The notes under the pieces were generated by a model, which was given only the letters and a program-made list of their open reading frames with translations, was not told the origin of the DNA and searched no databases. From positions 868,001 through 932,000 of the forward strand of contig NZ_BCVH01000001.1 of the NCBI RefSeq assembly GCF_001591645.1: a stretch of 64,000 nt of DNA, read 5' to 3'. The stretch's first letter is position 1; each line of letters starts with the position of its first letter. Positions 52,659 through 62,983 of the stretch are shown here, in pieces. Source of the DNA: Robertmurraya korlensis NBRC 107688. GTDB taxonomy: Bacteria; Bacillota; Bacilli; Bacillales; Cytobacillaceae. A program made the translations under genes and the position numbers.

Positions 52659-53612
52659 ATGAAAAAGGAAGTTAAGGTAGCAATGATAGGAATTGGTGCC
52701 ATTGGAGAACGTGTCTTGCGTAAATTCCAGTACCATTCAGGTGTGGAGCTCGTTGCTGTTTGTGATCAAAATGCTGAAAAGTTACAAGCGCTTAAAGAAG
52801 ACCTTGAAGATGTGGCTCTCCATACCGATTATGTTGAGATGTTACAAAGTAACAAGATTGATTTAGTATATATCGCAGTCCCTCCCAAATACCATCATGA
52901 AATTGCCTTATACGTGTTAAAGCAAAAGAAGCATGTTTTATGTGAAAAGCCACTAGCAAATTCACTACATGAAGCCCTTGAAATGCTTCATGCAGCTAAG
53001 GAAGCTCAAGTAACACATGCGATGAATTTTCCTATGGTGTATACAAATGTGTACCAATTATTTAAAGATAAAGTGGTTACAGGGGAAATTGGGGAGATAA
53101 AGAGAGTGGAGGTTCATTTACATTTCACCGAATGGCCTCGTCCTTGGCAAAAAAATAATTGGATTTCTAGCCGAGAACAAGGCGGTTTTATAAGGGAAGT
53201 TGCACCACATTATATTCACATGATTCACGATATGCTTGGAGAACTACAAGACGTAACCTCGTTTGTGAATTACCCAGAAGATCACTCTTTGTGTGAAACC
53301 TCGTTTGTATCACATATGAAGCTTCCTAGTGGCGTGACCGTATTATTTAACGGTGTTAGTGGAATTGGACAAAAGGAGCATCTTTCTTTTAAAGTGTTTG
53401 GAGAGAAAGGGACGCTTGACTTAACAAACTGGAGCCAACTTTCCATGAGTTCCCCGGATAAACCGACAACCGTTCTACCTATTGAAAGAACGGAGCAGCA
53501 TGATATTGTGATGGAAATCCTTAATGCGATTGAAGGGAAAGAAGCAAAAATTGTAACGTTTGACCAAGGTTATCAAGTACAACAAGTGTTAGAGAAAATT
53601 TTAAGTGATTAG
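52659..53612 (+). CDS. Gfo/Idh/MocA-family oxidoreductase
   Basis: A 317-residue NAD(P)-dependent dehydrogenase. A Rossmann loop VAMIGIGAIGERVL opens the protein and the family CEKPLA motif is at about residue 101. The C-terminal half is the alpha/beta dimerisation and substrate domain. Substrates in this family range from inositol to sugars and dipyrroles, and cannot be told here. A terminator follows and no sugar-utilisation genes lie nearby. Confidence 0.88.
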   Translation: MKKEVKVAMIGIGAIGERVLRKFQYHSGVELVAVCDQNAEKLQALKEDLEDVALHTDYVEMLQSNKIDLVYIAVPPKYHHEIALYVLKQKKHVLCEKPLANSLHEALEMLHAAKEAQVTHAMNFPMVYTNVYQLFKDKVVTGEIGEIKRVEVHLHFTEWPRPWQKNNWISSREQGGFIREVAPHYIHMIHDMLGELQDVTSFVNYPEDHSLCETSFVSHMKLPSGVTVLFNGVSGIGQKEHLSFKVFGEKGTLDLTNWSQLSMSSPDKPTTVLPIERTEQHDIVMEILNAIEGKEAKIVTFDQGYQVQQVLEKILSD

Positions 53613-53616
53613 CACA

Positions 53617-53643
53617 AAGACACCTTACATGGTGTCTTTTTTC
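53617..53643 (+). terminator. Rho-independent terminator after oxidoreductase gene
   Basis: AAAGACACC and GGTGTCTTT form a perfect 9-bp stem, followed by TTT. Confidence 0.85.
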
Positions 53644-53697
53644 GGTATTCGAAAGATTCCTATTGCAGAGAGAAACCTATTGGGAGTATGATAACGA

Positions 53698-54993
53698 TTG
53701 GATAGTGTAAAATGGAAAAAGAAAGAAGCTGAGTGTATGAAACATTCTTCCTACGAGTATAATGAGAAGCTTAGTATACAAAACGGAATCGCTTCAACGG
53801 TCGTTACTAATATTACAAATAATTACTTTACTTTATTTGCAATCAGCGCCTTAGGGGCTAGCAATTATCAGATTGGGTTAATGAATTCTCTACCGCAATT
53901 TATAGGTATGTTTGCCATGATCACAGGCTCGATTTTATTAGGTCGCTTACATGAAAAAAAGAAATTTACAGCCATATCTGTTTTGTATACTCGATTATTT
54001 CTGTTATTAATGACATTTGTTATTTATATTCCCGATGATTACAGAAGCTGGGTTTTTGTCCTACTAGTTGGATTGATGAATTTTCCTGGTTCGTTTGCAC
54101 TTGTCAGCTGGCAATCTTTTATTGGAGATTTGATTCCAGAGTCACGGAGAAGTAATTTCTTTAGTAACCGCAATCGTATTTTAACAATTGTAGGTATGAT
54201 TTCAACCTTTTTTATCGGGTTGGCATTACAGTATTTTCATCCTTCTAATCCATTACCGTACCAGGTTTTATTTTTTCTTGCCTTTTTATTTGGATTAGTC
54301 GAAGTGTATTATTTATTTAAACATAAAGAGCCAAAACTAGAAAAGAAAGCTCAAATCAGAAATAAGGGATTAGGTTTGCATGTGTATAAACACAAGCCAT
54401 TTTTATATTTCTTAGCCTGTGGATTATTCTTTAATTTTGCTTGGCAAATGGCTTGGTCACTATTCAGCATTTATCAGATTAAATATGCGATGGCAACTGG
54501 TCTTTGGATTAGCTTATTTGCTGTTGCCAACCAAATCGCACAAATTGTAAGCTTTAAATGGTGGGGAAGAATGGCAGACAAGCATAGCAATGCGAAAATG
54601 ATGATTTTAGTCTCCATCGGAATGGCATCTGCACCTATTTTAAACGTGTTATCTACGAATCTAGTATACTTATTACTGGTGAATGGCTTCTCTGGTTTCT
54701 TCGTTTCCGGTACGGTCTTGATTTTATTTAATCAGCTGCTGGAAGTAACAAAAGAAGAAAACCGAAGCTTATGTATTTCCCATTACAATGTTTTATTAGC
54801 ATTTGTTGCTTTTATTGCTCCTCAGTTTGGGGTATATTTACTTGAAACCACATCCATGGACATGGCCATGACGACAGCAACGGTATTACGAGGACTGAAT
54901 GCTTTTCTTTTCTTAGCACTTTATATATTTATGAAAAAAGAGAAAGTAAAGCAAAACTCGCTTATTCCTTCGGTTACACGTACCTCTGGCTAA
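53698..54993 (+). CDS. Major facilitator superfamily transporter
   Basis: A 431-residue membrane protein with about twelve helices. The helix 2-3 loop LLGRLHEKKKFTAI and the central LIPESRRSNFFSNRNRIL resemble MFS sequence. The start at TTG 53698 is uncertain: no good ribosome binding site is seen, and ATG 53737 (13 residues later) is an alternative that begins with MKHSSYEY. The substrate is unknown. Nothing in the neighbourhood gives a clue. Confidence 0.85.
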   Translation: MDSVKWKKKEAECMKHSSYEYNEKLSIQNGIASTVVTNITNNYFTLFAISALGASNYQIGLMNSLPQFIGMFAMITGSILLGRLHEKKKFTAISVLYTRLFLLLMTFVIYIPDDYRSWVFVLLVGLMNFPGSFALVSWQSFIGDLIPESRRSNFFSNRNRILTIVGMISTFFIGLALQYFHPSNPLPYQVLFFLAFLFGLVEVYYLFKHKEPKLEKKAQIRNKGLGLHVYKHKPFLYFLACGLFFNFAWQMAWSLFSIYQIKYAMATGLWISLFAVANQIAQIVSFKWWGRMADKHSNAKMMILVSIGMASAPILNVLSTNLVYLLLVNGFSGFFVSGTVLILFNQLLEVTKEENRSLCISHYNVLLAFVAFIAPQFGVYLLETTSMDMAMTTATVLRGLNAFLFLALYIFMKKEKVKQNSLIPSVTRTSG

Positions 54994-55148
54994 CAATTGT
55001 TCTAGAAAGACCTTTTTCAGTCTATACTAACAAAAAGAGGTCGGCATATTCGGTATAACATATAAGCAAGAAGTCATCTTCATACGAGGGTGACTATTTC
55101 TTTTCACATGAAATCACTCATGTAGTTTGGATAAAGGGGGAATCGCTA

Positions 55149-57434
55149 GTGGAATTGGATCGAGAACTTGAACAGAAGAGGGTCAACGAAATTATAAAAG
55201 TGATTAACTACAAATCGAACAAAATCTTTAAGCATCTCGAGAAAGTCGGTGGAGATGCACTCGAAATCAGGCAAAACTTCTGGAGCGACGTAACTGTAAA
55301 TACGTCCGAGACAGATGACCTAGAAGAAACATTCTCAAGTATCAAACAACAAGCGCAGCTCTTATTAGAAAGAGAACGAAGTCAAAGTCAGCTCGATAAG
55401 CAAATTAAAACCTTAGCTCGGTTAAAGAATTCACCATACTTTGGTCGTGTAGACTTTTTAGAAAATGGCGAACCAGCAACCGATTCCATTTACATAGGAA
55501 TTAGCTCCTTAATGGATGAAAACGATGAGAACTTTCTTATATTTGATTGGAGAGCCCCGATATCCAGTCTTTATTACGATTACTCCCCAGGAGAGGCAAA
55601 GTATATCACTCCAGAAGGGACCATTGAAGGTGTAATTGAATTAAAGCGTCAATTTTTAATCCGTAACAGTGAGATTCAAGGTATGTTTGATACTGGGATT
55701 ACCATTGGCGACGAAATGCTACAAGAAGTACTAGGGAATAACGCGAATTCACAAATGAAAAGTATCGTTGCTACTATTCAAAAGGAACAAAATCGAATTA
55801 TTCGAGATGAGAAGAGCAAGCTCTTAATTGTCCAAGGAGTAGCAGGTAGCGGTAAAACCTCAGCAGCCTTACAGCGGGTAGCGTATTTGCTTTACCGATA
55901 TCGTGGGAAAATTACTTCTCAAAACATCATGTTATTTTCGCCTAATCCCTTGTTTAATAGCTATGTGTCTACGGTTTTACCAGAGCTTGGTGAAGAAAAC
56001 ATGCAGCAAAGTACGTTCTTAGAATTTCTCTCGTCAAGAGTAGGTGGAAAGCTTGAGCTTGAGGATTCCTTTATGCAGCTTGAAAGCCTCCTCTCCTCCG
56101 AGCAAATCAGTTCGTACGAGTTACGAATGAAGAGCATAAAGTTAAAGTCGAGTTTGGACTATAAGGAAATTCTTGACGAATATATTCAAAAACTGGACCA
56201 TTCAGGACTTCAGTTTCACCCTATTGTTTTTAAAGGGAAGGTTCTTATTTCAGCTAAAGATATAACAGAAAAGTTTTATGGTCTCGATAAACAGGCTAGT
56301 ATCCCAAGCAGGATGGAAGAGCTAAAGGAATGGTTATTAAAAGAAGTTCGTAAATACAAACGTACAGAAGCAAAGAAAGACTGGGTAAAGGAAGAAATCC
56401 AGTTTCTAGATAAAGAAGACTACTTAGAAAGCTTCAAAAAGCTTCAGAAAAAAGAAAATGATGGGTTTCACGATTTTGATGTAGAAGAGAGATTTTTATC
56501 AAGTGTGGTCGTTGCCAGATACTTTAAGCCGCTCATCAGAAAAATAAAAAGATATCAGTTTATTGACTACGAACAATTATACCGAAACCTTTTCTTCACT
56601 CTATCTGGAGAATGGGAGGAGGTCGTTGGACTTTCATTAAGGCAATTAGAAGAGGGTGTTTTAACCTACGAGGATGCGACACCGTTTGTCTATTTAAAAG
56701 AAAAAATAGAAGGAAGCAAATCAAGGCTTGCTATTAAGCATGTGTTTATTGATGAGGCACAGGATTATTCACCATTTCAATTTGCATATATTCGTGAATT
56801 GTTTCCGGTTAGCAAAATGACTTTACTTGGCGATATCAATCAAGGGATTTATGCACATACGGATGACACAAGCTCCATTTTACTTGGAGAAGATGTGACA
56901 GATAAAGAAACCATTATTTTAACGAAGAGCTATCGATCAACAAGACCAATTGTTGAATTTACAAAAGACCTATTACCAAATGGGAAATTGATTGAACCTT
57001 TTAACCGTGAAGGTGAAAAACCAACGATAAGGACTTTTAATAACAAGGAAAGCCATGAACAGGGGTTACAAAGGCTACTTGATCAACTCGTTCGAGCTGG
57101 GCATGAAACGATTGCCGTGATTTGTAAAACTGCTAAGGAAAGTGCTACTGTCTACGCTTCCTTAAAAACTAGTCTTGATGTACACCTGGTGGAAAAGGGG
57201 ACCATCTCTTTCGAAAAAGGGATTACGGTCATTCCCGCATATTTAGCAAAGGGAATTGAATTTGACGCAGTCATCATACATGATGCCTCAGAGCATACGT
57301 ACTTTCGAGAAAATGAACGAAGACTCTTTTATACCGCATGTACAAGAGCGATGCACGAGCTTCATCTACTTTCTCTAGGTGAGCCGTCAATACTTTTAAG
57401 AGATAGTATGGAAAAACTACAGGCAGCCGAATGA
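55149..57434 (+). CDS. helD: HelD-type UvrD-family helicase (RNA polymerase recycling factor)
   Basis: A 761-residue superfamily 1 protein. Residues 1-80 form the charged coiled coil typical of HelD. Walker A is GVAGSGKTSAALQRV near residue 233, the DExx box is HVFIDEAQDYSPFQF near residue 535, and motif VI is YTACTRAMHEL near the end. HelD removes stalled RNA polymerase from DNA and recycles it by inserting its arms into the enzyme, using ATP. GTG start after AAAGGGGG. The hairpin just after the stop terminates this and the convergent gene. Confidence 0.88.
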   Translation: MELDRELEQKRVNEIIKVINYKSNKIFKHLEKVGGDALEIRQNFWSDVTVNTSETDDLEETFSSIKQQAQLLLERERSQSQLDKQIKTLARLKNSPYFGRVDFLENGEPATDSIYIGISSLMDENDENFLIFDWRAPISSLYYDYSPGEAKYITPEGTIEGVIELKRQFLIRNSEIQGMFDTGITIGDEMLQEVLGNNANSQMKSIVATIQKEQNRIIRDEKSKLLIVQGVAGSGKTSAALQRVAYLLYRYRGKITSQNIMLFSPNPLFNSYVSTVLPELGEENMQQSTFLEFLSSRVGGKLELEDSFMQLESLLSSEQISSYELRMKSIKLKSSLDYKEILDEYIQKLDHSGLQFHPIVFKGKVLISAKDITEKFYGLDKQASIPSRMEELKEWLLKEVRKYKRTEAKKDWVKEEIQFLDKEDYLESFKKLQKKENDGFHDFDVEERFLSSVVVARYFKPLIRKIKRYQFIDYEQLYRNLFFTLSGEWEEVVGLSLRQLEEGVLTYEDATPFVYLKEKIEGSKSRLAIKHVFIDEAQDYSPFQFAYIRELFPVSKMTLLGDINQGIYAHTDDTSSILLGEDVTDKETIILTKSYRSTRPIVEFTKDLLPNGKLIEPFNREGEKPTIRTFNNKESHEQGLQRLLDQLVRAGHETIAVICKTAKESATVYASLKTSLDVHLVEKGTISFEKGITVIPAYLAKGIEFDAVIIHDASEHTYFRENERRLFYTACTRAMHELHLLSLGEPSILLRDSMEKLQAAE

Positions 57435-57453
57435 TCGGCTGCCTGTTTTCTTA
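57421..57453. terminator. Bidirectional terminator at the helD / dipeptidase junction
   Basis: CAGGCAGCCGA and TCGGCTGCCTG form a perfect 11-bp stem with ATGA loop, followed by TTTT. The helD stop codon lies in the loop. Confidence 0.9.
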
Positions 57454-58827
57454 TGATAAAGACTTAGCTAGCTCGAACCAATACGTACACAGCGTCTCAA
57501 GGCCTTTGTCAAAATTATCCAAATGAAAATGCTCATTAGGAGCATGGAAGTGTTCCGTTGATAAACCAAAGCCCATCAATACGACAGGTAAACCTAATAA
57601 CTGATCAAAAGCTGCAACAATTGGAATCGATCCGCCACCTCGAGTGTAGGCAGTTGGAACATGATACACGGCTTCATATGCTCTACCTGCAGCTTGAATG
57701 GCTGGATGATCAAGAGGTGTAACATACGGATGACCTTGATCAAACAAGGAAACATTTACTGTAACTCCTGCTGGAATATGAGCGTTTATATGTTTGGTAA
57801 GAAGTTCGGCAATTTCAGCTGGATCTTGATTTGGAACTAAACGGCATGTAATTTTCGCTGACGCTTTAGCTGGGATCACCGTTTTGATGCCATCCCCTTG
57901 AAAGCCCCCATAAAAGCCATTCACTTCTAATGTAGGTCTTACATATGTACGTTCTCGGGCAGTAAAGCCTGGTTCTCCATGTAACTCAGAAACTCCTAAC
58001 TGTTCCTTTAGCTCCTCTTCTATATCACCTAGTGCGGCAAAAGCTTCTCTTTCTTCGTCTGTAATGTCTTGAACTTTGTCATAAAAACCTTCAACTAACA
58101 CTTTTCCGTCAGGACTGTGAAAGGAATTTACAATCTCCACTAGCGCATGGATGGAATTTTGTATAGCCCCACCATATAGTCCTGAATGAAGGTCACTATT
58201 GGCACCAATTACATCAATTTGTAGCCCGCACAATCCGCGTAATCCATAACAAATTGCTGGCTTCCCGGGGCCTTGCATACCTGTATCTGAAATGACAATC
58301 ACATCAGCAGCCAACAGCTCTTTATTTTCTTCTACAAACTGAGGAAGAGTAGGGCTCCCAATTTCTTCTTCACCCTCAATACAAAATTTGAAATTAACAG
58401 GAAGACTACCAGTCGTTCGTAAAATCGCTTCAACGGCTTTAATATGCATAAAAACTTGGCCTTTATCATCACTAGCCCCACGAGCGTATATTTTATTATC
58501 ACGGATATTCGCTTCAAAGGGAGGCGTATCCCAAAGTTCAAGAGGATCTACAGGCTGAACATCATAATGTCCGTAAACGAGTACAGTTGGCTTTCCTTCA
58601 TGCTTTAGCCAGTCGCCATACACAACAGGGTGTCCCTTTGTTTCATACACTTGAACATTTTCTATCCCGGCTTCCTCTAAAGCTCTTGCTGTCCATTTCG
58701 CAGCTTCTTTCACATCATCTTTGTGCTCTGGGAGGGAGCTAATACTAGGAATCGCCAAGTACTCTGTAAGCTCCTCTAAATGTTTGCTTCGATTCGACGT
58801 TAAATGCTGAATAACCTCTTTGTTCAT
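57451..58827 (-). CDS. M20-family dipeptidase
   Basis: A 458-residue zinc peptidase. Motifs in order: VYGHYDVQPVDPLELW, GASDDKGQVF, IEGEEEIGSP, SDTGMQG, and the late AFDQLLGLPVVLMGFG and EHFHAPNE, as in CNDP/PepV-type dipeptidases. The cytosolic enzyme would release amino acids from dipeptides such as carnosine-like or ordinary dipeptides. It converges on helD and is read divergently from the large membrane protein gene. AAAAGGAG is its ribosome binding site. Confidence 0.9.
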   Translation of the reverse strand: MNKEVIQHLTSNRSKHLEELTEYLAIPSISSLPEHKDDVKEAAKWTARALEEAGIENVQVYETKGHPVVYGDWLKHEGKPTVLVYGHYDVQPVDPLELWDTPPFEANIRDNKIYARGASDDKGQVFMHIKAVEAILRTTGSLPVNFKFCIEGEEEIGSPTLPQFVEENKELLAADVIVISDTGMQGPGKPAICYGLRGLCGLQIDVIGANSDLHSGLYGGAIQNSIHALVEIVNSFHSPDGKVLVEGFYDKVQDITDEEREAFAALGDIEEELKEQLGVSELHGEPGFTARERTYVRPTLEVNGFYGGFQGDGIKTVIPAKASAKITCRLVPNQDPAEIAELLTKHINAHIPAGVTVNVSLFDQGHPYVTPLDHPAIQAAGRAYEAVYHVPTAYTRGGGSIPIVAAFDQLLGLPVVLMGFGLSTEHFHAPNEHFHLDNFDKGLETLCTYWFELAKSLS

Positions 58828-58986
58828 GGATCATTCTCCTTTTATATAACAATTCTCCTTAGTATTTCGATAGACGAAACGAAAAACCCTTTTAAAAAAT
58901 CCATGGAATTTTTCATAATATTGGTAGATAAAAAAAGGCAAAAAGGGTATAATGGTGTAAAATTACACAAAAAGGAGGATATGACA

Positions 58987-61900
58987 ATGAACTCCAGAGA
59001 GAAGGAACGAAGAAATCAAATTTTTCGAGAAGAGCTTTATCTGCTCAAAGAAAAACAACGGATTTCTCATACCATCTATAATCAGGTACTCGAGGAATAT
59101 GAAGATTACTATCATACAAGTATCCAAAAAGAAATGATAAAGGAAATAAAAACAACACCAGTAAAAACAGTGGTTGTGAAGCCAAAGATAAAGGAAATTG
59201 TTCGTGAAAAGAAGAAGCGGACACCCGAGCAATTGCGTGAGAGAAATATCACTTGGTTGCTTAATTTAGGTGTGATCTTGTTACTAATCGGTGGTTTGTA
59301 TGTTGCAACAAGCAACTGGGAAACCATGTCAAATTGGATGAAGGCTAGTGCTATCGGATTGGTTGCTTGCTTATTCTTCGGAATGGCCTATATTTCAAAA
59401 AGGATTCTTCATATCAACCAAACAGCCTTTGCATTTACCGTGCTAGGGAGCTTATTTCTACCGATTTTCCTGTTATCACTTGGGTGGTTTCAGCTATTAG
59501 GATCTTATTTCTCTTTTACTGGGGAGGGAAGATACTTCCTAGGAATGGCAAGTGGCTACATACTTGTACCGGTCTATCTATATTTAGCTAAAAAGATTTC
59601 ATCCCGTCTATTCGTTTGGTTTGCCGGAATTGCTACAACGATAGGTACTGTTTTTTTCCTCACGGCATTACCAATTAAAAGAGATGTTTTTTATCTCGGG
59701 ATGATTTTGTACCATGCAACCTTGATGATGCTCCATTTTTATATGAAGAAGAAACCATCTTTTACTCTGTTTACGAAAGAGCTTCTTCCGTTTTTTCAAG
59801 CCAGCTTAGTCCTGACGACGGCCTTTATGCTACTCCTATTCAATAATCCTGTATTCTATGGGATAAACATCCTATTAACTGCCATTTTATTTATATCAAT
59901 GGTTTATGTTACTGGTCATAAAAACTATCATTTTGTATTTACGTTATTTTTGGTGTATGGAGTTTATCAGATTGTTGAGAATTCAATTCTTCTAACGATA
60001 GGACCACTTATGTATGCATTAGTAGGAACTTTCTTACTAGGGTTGCCTTTCATTCTAAAGGGAGTGGAGTGGAAGAGAATCTTTTCCATGACAAGTGCGA
60101 TTGTATCACTAGTTGCATTTGTGTATATATCCGCCAAGTCCTTTATCGTCAGCATTGGAGATCCAACTGTTGTTATGATGATCTCTTATCTAATTCTAGC
60201 AGGTAATTATTATTATTTAGCTTTTACTGAGAAAAAGCAGTGGTATGCGTACATTACTTCTGGCTTTTTACTAGCTGCTTTATTTGAGCTAATGATGCTG
60301 GGTAATAAGGTTGTCATGTTCAATTCTATTCTTCCGTTGTTTTTTATCGGTTTCATCCTTTTCCTTCTCTTTGGTGTAAATGTACCTTCACTGATTAGCC
60401 AAAGCTCAAGAGATCTCGGGATAGGAGTTATGCTCTTACCGCTTCTTCCGTCTTGGCTCATGCACAATTGGTGGGAAACAGGGGTAATGTTTGGGCTATT
60501 ATCACTTTGTTTTATCCTTGGCAACAAAGTGGAAAATCGTTCAATTTATCGGGATATGATTCCTTGGATCATTCCAATTTGTTACGGATTGTGTACGGCC
60601 GCCTTTTTCGAGGAAGGAAAGGAATGGTTCCACTGGGATAAGGAAGAAGTGGGTCCAGCTCTTAATTTTATCGCAGGAAGCCTTATTCTACTATTAATCG
60701 GAAAAACCAAGAAACTGACCTTTCTTGTATCACAAGCCTTCTATTTGATTGGAATCCTCTATTCATTTAGTTTACCAGTTAATGATTTTCTCAGAGTATT
60801 CATTTTCTCTGGGGGGATTGCGATGGCGTATTTGCTTTATCAACAGACTATAAAGAAGGCCTTCACTTATTACGTGACCATTTGCTCTCTCATTTCCTAT
60901 CTCACTCTTTTATACGCAATTCATGGTAGCGCCCGTTTTCCAATTTGGCTAGAGGAAGAACAGTGGGTCATCGGTGGAGCGATTCTGATTGTAATCAGCT
61001 ATGTATTTCGGAGCCGCTACCCGGAACTGTCTACTAGCTTCTTATATACAGCCCATGTCTATCTACTAGCATCCATACTACTAACCTTCTTTTTCTATGA
61101 AAGTGAGGGAATATGGAGCTTTGTTATTTCGACCGTGTTGTACGGAATGAGTGTCAATCTAACAAGCAAAGGATGGTTGACAAGAGGGTTCCTTTACGGC
61201 TGTTATGTAAGCTTATTTATAACGATTAGACTGTTCTTTACCGAGCCGGAGTGGGCTCCCTACTCTTTTTTTGTGACAAGTATCGTTCTATCGATTTGGT
61301 GGGGTATTGCTAAAAAGGAATGGAAGGTGTGGACAACCGATTTTCTTGTTCCATTTTCGATTATTGGAATGCTCTCCATACTAACATCGTATCCATTTGG
61401 TGAAATTACGTACATTTGTCTTATGCTTTATGGGATTGGGTTATTGATCCTATTACACCTTGAAAACTGGGATTTCCTTGTATTATTCCCATTGATCGTT
61501 ATGTTAGCTGGCAGTATTCAACTGTCCTTTGTCTCTAGCTTATTTATTCCAGAGAGTAAGACGGTGCTTTTTGCGGTCCTCGGATTGGCATCCTATTTAG
61601 CAGGAAAAAGGCTATATAAGGGCCTATTCGTGACAAATGCAAAGCTTCCTTTTCGTTATATCGATGCGTATACAGTCACAGCCTTCCTGTACATCTTATG
61701 TTTGTATACGATTGAAACTGAGGGGATTCTCTTCCGGATTTTGCCTGGAATTCTTATATCCATGTTCCTGTGGACACAACAAACCCGTTTAAGCACAAAG
61801 CTAGGATGGATCCCTAGATTTTTAGCTGGAGGCTATTTATTAGAGCCATATTATGAAGTGCTAGATCACCTCTCAATTCCTGCCTTAATTGAGAGGGAGC

Positions 61901-62346
61901 TATATGTTATGCCATTCATTGCACTAGGAATTTATCTAGGACGATGTCTACAGGGAGAATACTCCACACTAATTCAAAGAATTCAATGGGGAATATTAAT
62001 CGGAGTTTCTCTGTTACTTGTACAAGATGGCTTACAAAGCAACACCGTGTATGACGCTATTATTGTTGGTACACTTTCATTCGTTTCGATTTTGGCTGGG
62101 GTTATCCTTCGAATCAAATCGTACTTCTTCGTAGGTTCAGGGGTCCTCTTACTAAATGTCCTACTACAAACTAGACCTTATTGGGGAAATCTCCCATGGT
62201 GGGTGTACCTGCTTCTTTCTGGCTCTCTCTTAATTACTGTCGCTAGTTATAACGAATGGCATAAACAAAAGCGGGGAAAAGCCGAGTCGTCAAAGCTTGA
62301 AGAGATAGGAAAGAAGATTTTGATGAGACTAAACACATGGAAATAA
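58987..62346 (+). CDS. Very large polytopic membrane protein, unknown function (DUF2157/SCO7613-like)
   Basis: A 1119-residue protein. ATG 58987 is correctly spaced after AAAGGAGG; a longer frame to 58804 lacks a site and runs into the divergent gene's region. Residues 1-90 are cytoplasmic and charged (coiled coil, then KTTPVKTVVVKPKIKEIVREKK), followed by roughly 28-30 hydrophobic helices to the end. The first pair, WLLNLGVILLLIGGLYVATSNWETMSNWMKA, resembles the start of DUF2157-type proteins. No catalytic motif is seen. A structural or transport role is possible but cannot be assigned. It is monocistronic. Confidence 0.8.
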   Translation: MNSREKERRNQIFREELYLLKEKQRISHTIYNQVLEEYEDYYHTSIQKEMIKEIKTTPVKTVVVKPKIKEIVREKKKRTPEQLRERNITWLLNLGVILLLIGGLYVATSNWETMSNWMKASAIGLVACLFFGMAYISKRILHINQTAFAFTVLGSLFLPIFLLSLGWFQLLGSYFSFTGEGRYFLGMASGYILVPVYLYLAKKISSRLFVWFAGIATTIGTVFFLTALPIKRDVFYLGMILYHATLMMLHFYMKKKPSFTLFTKELLPFFQASLVLTTAFMLLLFNNPVFYGINILLTAILFISMVYVTGHKNYHFVFTLFLVYGVYQIVENSILLTIGPLMYALVGTFLLGLPFILKGVEWKRIFSMTSAIVSLVAFVYISAKSFIVSIGDPTVVMMISYLILAGNYYYLAFTEKKQWYAYITSGFLLAALFELMMLGNKVVMFNSILPLFFIGFILFLLFGVNVPSLISQSSRDLGIGVMLLPLLPSWLMHNWWETGVMFGLLSLCFILGNKVENRSIYRDMIPWIIPICYGLCTAAFFEEGKEWFHWDKEEVGPALNFIAGSLILLLIGKTKKLTFLVSQAFYLIGILYSFSLPVNDFLRVFIFSGGIAMAYLLYQQTIKKAFTYYVTICSLISYLTLLYAIHGSARFPIWLEEEQWVIGGAILIVISYVFRSRYPELSTSFLYTAHVYLLASILLTFFFYESEGIWSFVISTVLYGMSVNLTSKGWLTRGFLYGCYVSLFITIRLFFTEPEWAPYSFFVTSIVLSIWWGIAKKEWKVWTTDFLVPFSIIGMLSILTSYPFGEITYICLMLYGIGLLILLHLENWDFLVLFPLIVMLAGSIQLSFVSSLFIPESKTVLFAVLGLASYLAGKRLYKGLFVTNAKLPFRYIDAYTVTAFLYILCLYTIETEGILFRILPGILISMFLWTQQTRLSTKLGWIPRFLAGGYLLEPYYEVLDHLSIPALIERELYVMPFIALGIYLGRCLQGEYSTLIQRIQWGILIGVSLLLVQDGLQSNTVYDAIIVGTLSFVSILAGVILRIKSYFFVGSGVLLLNVLLQTRPYWGNLPWWVYLLLSGSLLITVASYNEWHKQKRGKAESSKLEEIGKKILMRLNTWK

Positions 62347-62358
62347 AAACTGTAATGT

Positions 62359-62388
62359 TTGTTTTTTCTACTAGAGTAATGATATGAT
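62359..62388 (+). promoter_or_regulatory. Probable sigma-A promoter of ppiB
   Basis: TTGTTT at 62359-62364, 18-bp spacer, TATGAT at 62383-62388, about 37 bp before the ATG. Confidence 0.55.
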
Positions 62389-62425
62389 ATAAACTGATTT
62401 TACATAAGAAGGAGATGTTCTCATA

Positions 62426-62866
62426 ATGGCTAAAAAAGGATACATAACAATGGAAAATGGGGAAAAAATTGAATTCGATTTATTCCCGAACGAAGCACCT
62501 GGTACAGTTGAAAACTTTGAAAAATTAGCAAAAGAAGGATTCTACGATGGAGTTACTTTCCACCGTGTTATCCCTGGGTTTGTAAGCCAAGGTGGAGACC
62601 CAACTGGAACTGGAGCAGGCGGCCCTGGTTATTCTATTAAATGTGAAACAGTAGGAAACCCTCACAAGCATGAAGAGGGAAGCCTTTCTATGGCACATGC
62701 TGGAAAAGATACAGGCGGAAGCCAATTCTTTATCGTTCATGAGCCTCAACCACATTTAAACGGAGTTCATACTGTATTCGGTAAAGTAACTTCAGGAATG
62801 AGCACAGTGAAAGCGATGAGAAACGGCGACACAATGAAAGAAGTTCGCGTATTTGACGCTGAGTAA
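62426..62866 (+). CDS. ppiB: Peptidyl-prolyl cis-trans isomerase, cyclophilin type
   Basis: A 146-residue cytosolic cyclophilin. [14 protein letters not shown] carries the catalytic arginine and QxGD block, GSQFFI the second, and [11 protein letters not shown] the third. It speeds proline isomerisation during folding. GAAGGAGATG precedes the ATG; a terminator follows. Confidence 0.96.
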   Translation: MAKKGYITMENGEKIEFDLFPNEAPGTVENFEKLAKEGFYDGVTFHRVIPGFVSQGGDPTGTGAGGPGYSIKCETVGNPHKHEEGSLSMAHAGKDTGGSQFFIVHEPQPHLNGVHTVFGKVTSGMSTVKAMRNGDTMKEVRVFDAE

Positions 62867-62874
62867 TACAAAGG

Positions 62875-62900
62875 AAGAGTCCAAATTGGGCTCTTTTATT
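62875..62900 (+). terminator. Rho-independent terminator after ppiB
   Basis: AAGAGTCC and GGGCTCTT stem (one wobble) around AAATT, followed by TTATTTG. Confidence 0.85.
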
Positions 62901-62983
62901 TGTTTGTAAAAAGCTGTAAGTAGATGAGAGGGAAGCGTAACGAAAAGGGGAAAGACGTTGGCTCCTTGGATTCTGAAACAAAA

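Noticed and set aside
55009-55042. Terminator after the MFS transporter gene
   Set aside because: GACCTTTTT and AAAAAGAGGTC can pair, but the stem is AT-rich and no T-run follows, so it was not called.
58804-58986. Start of the large membrane protein at 58804
   Set aside because: That frame overlaps the start region of the divergent dipeptidase gene and has no ribosome binding site; AAAGGAGG sits before ATG 58987.
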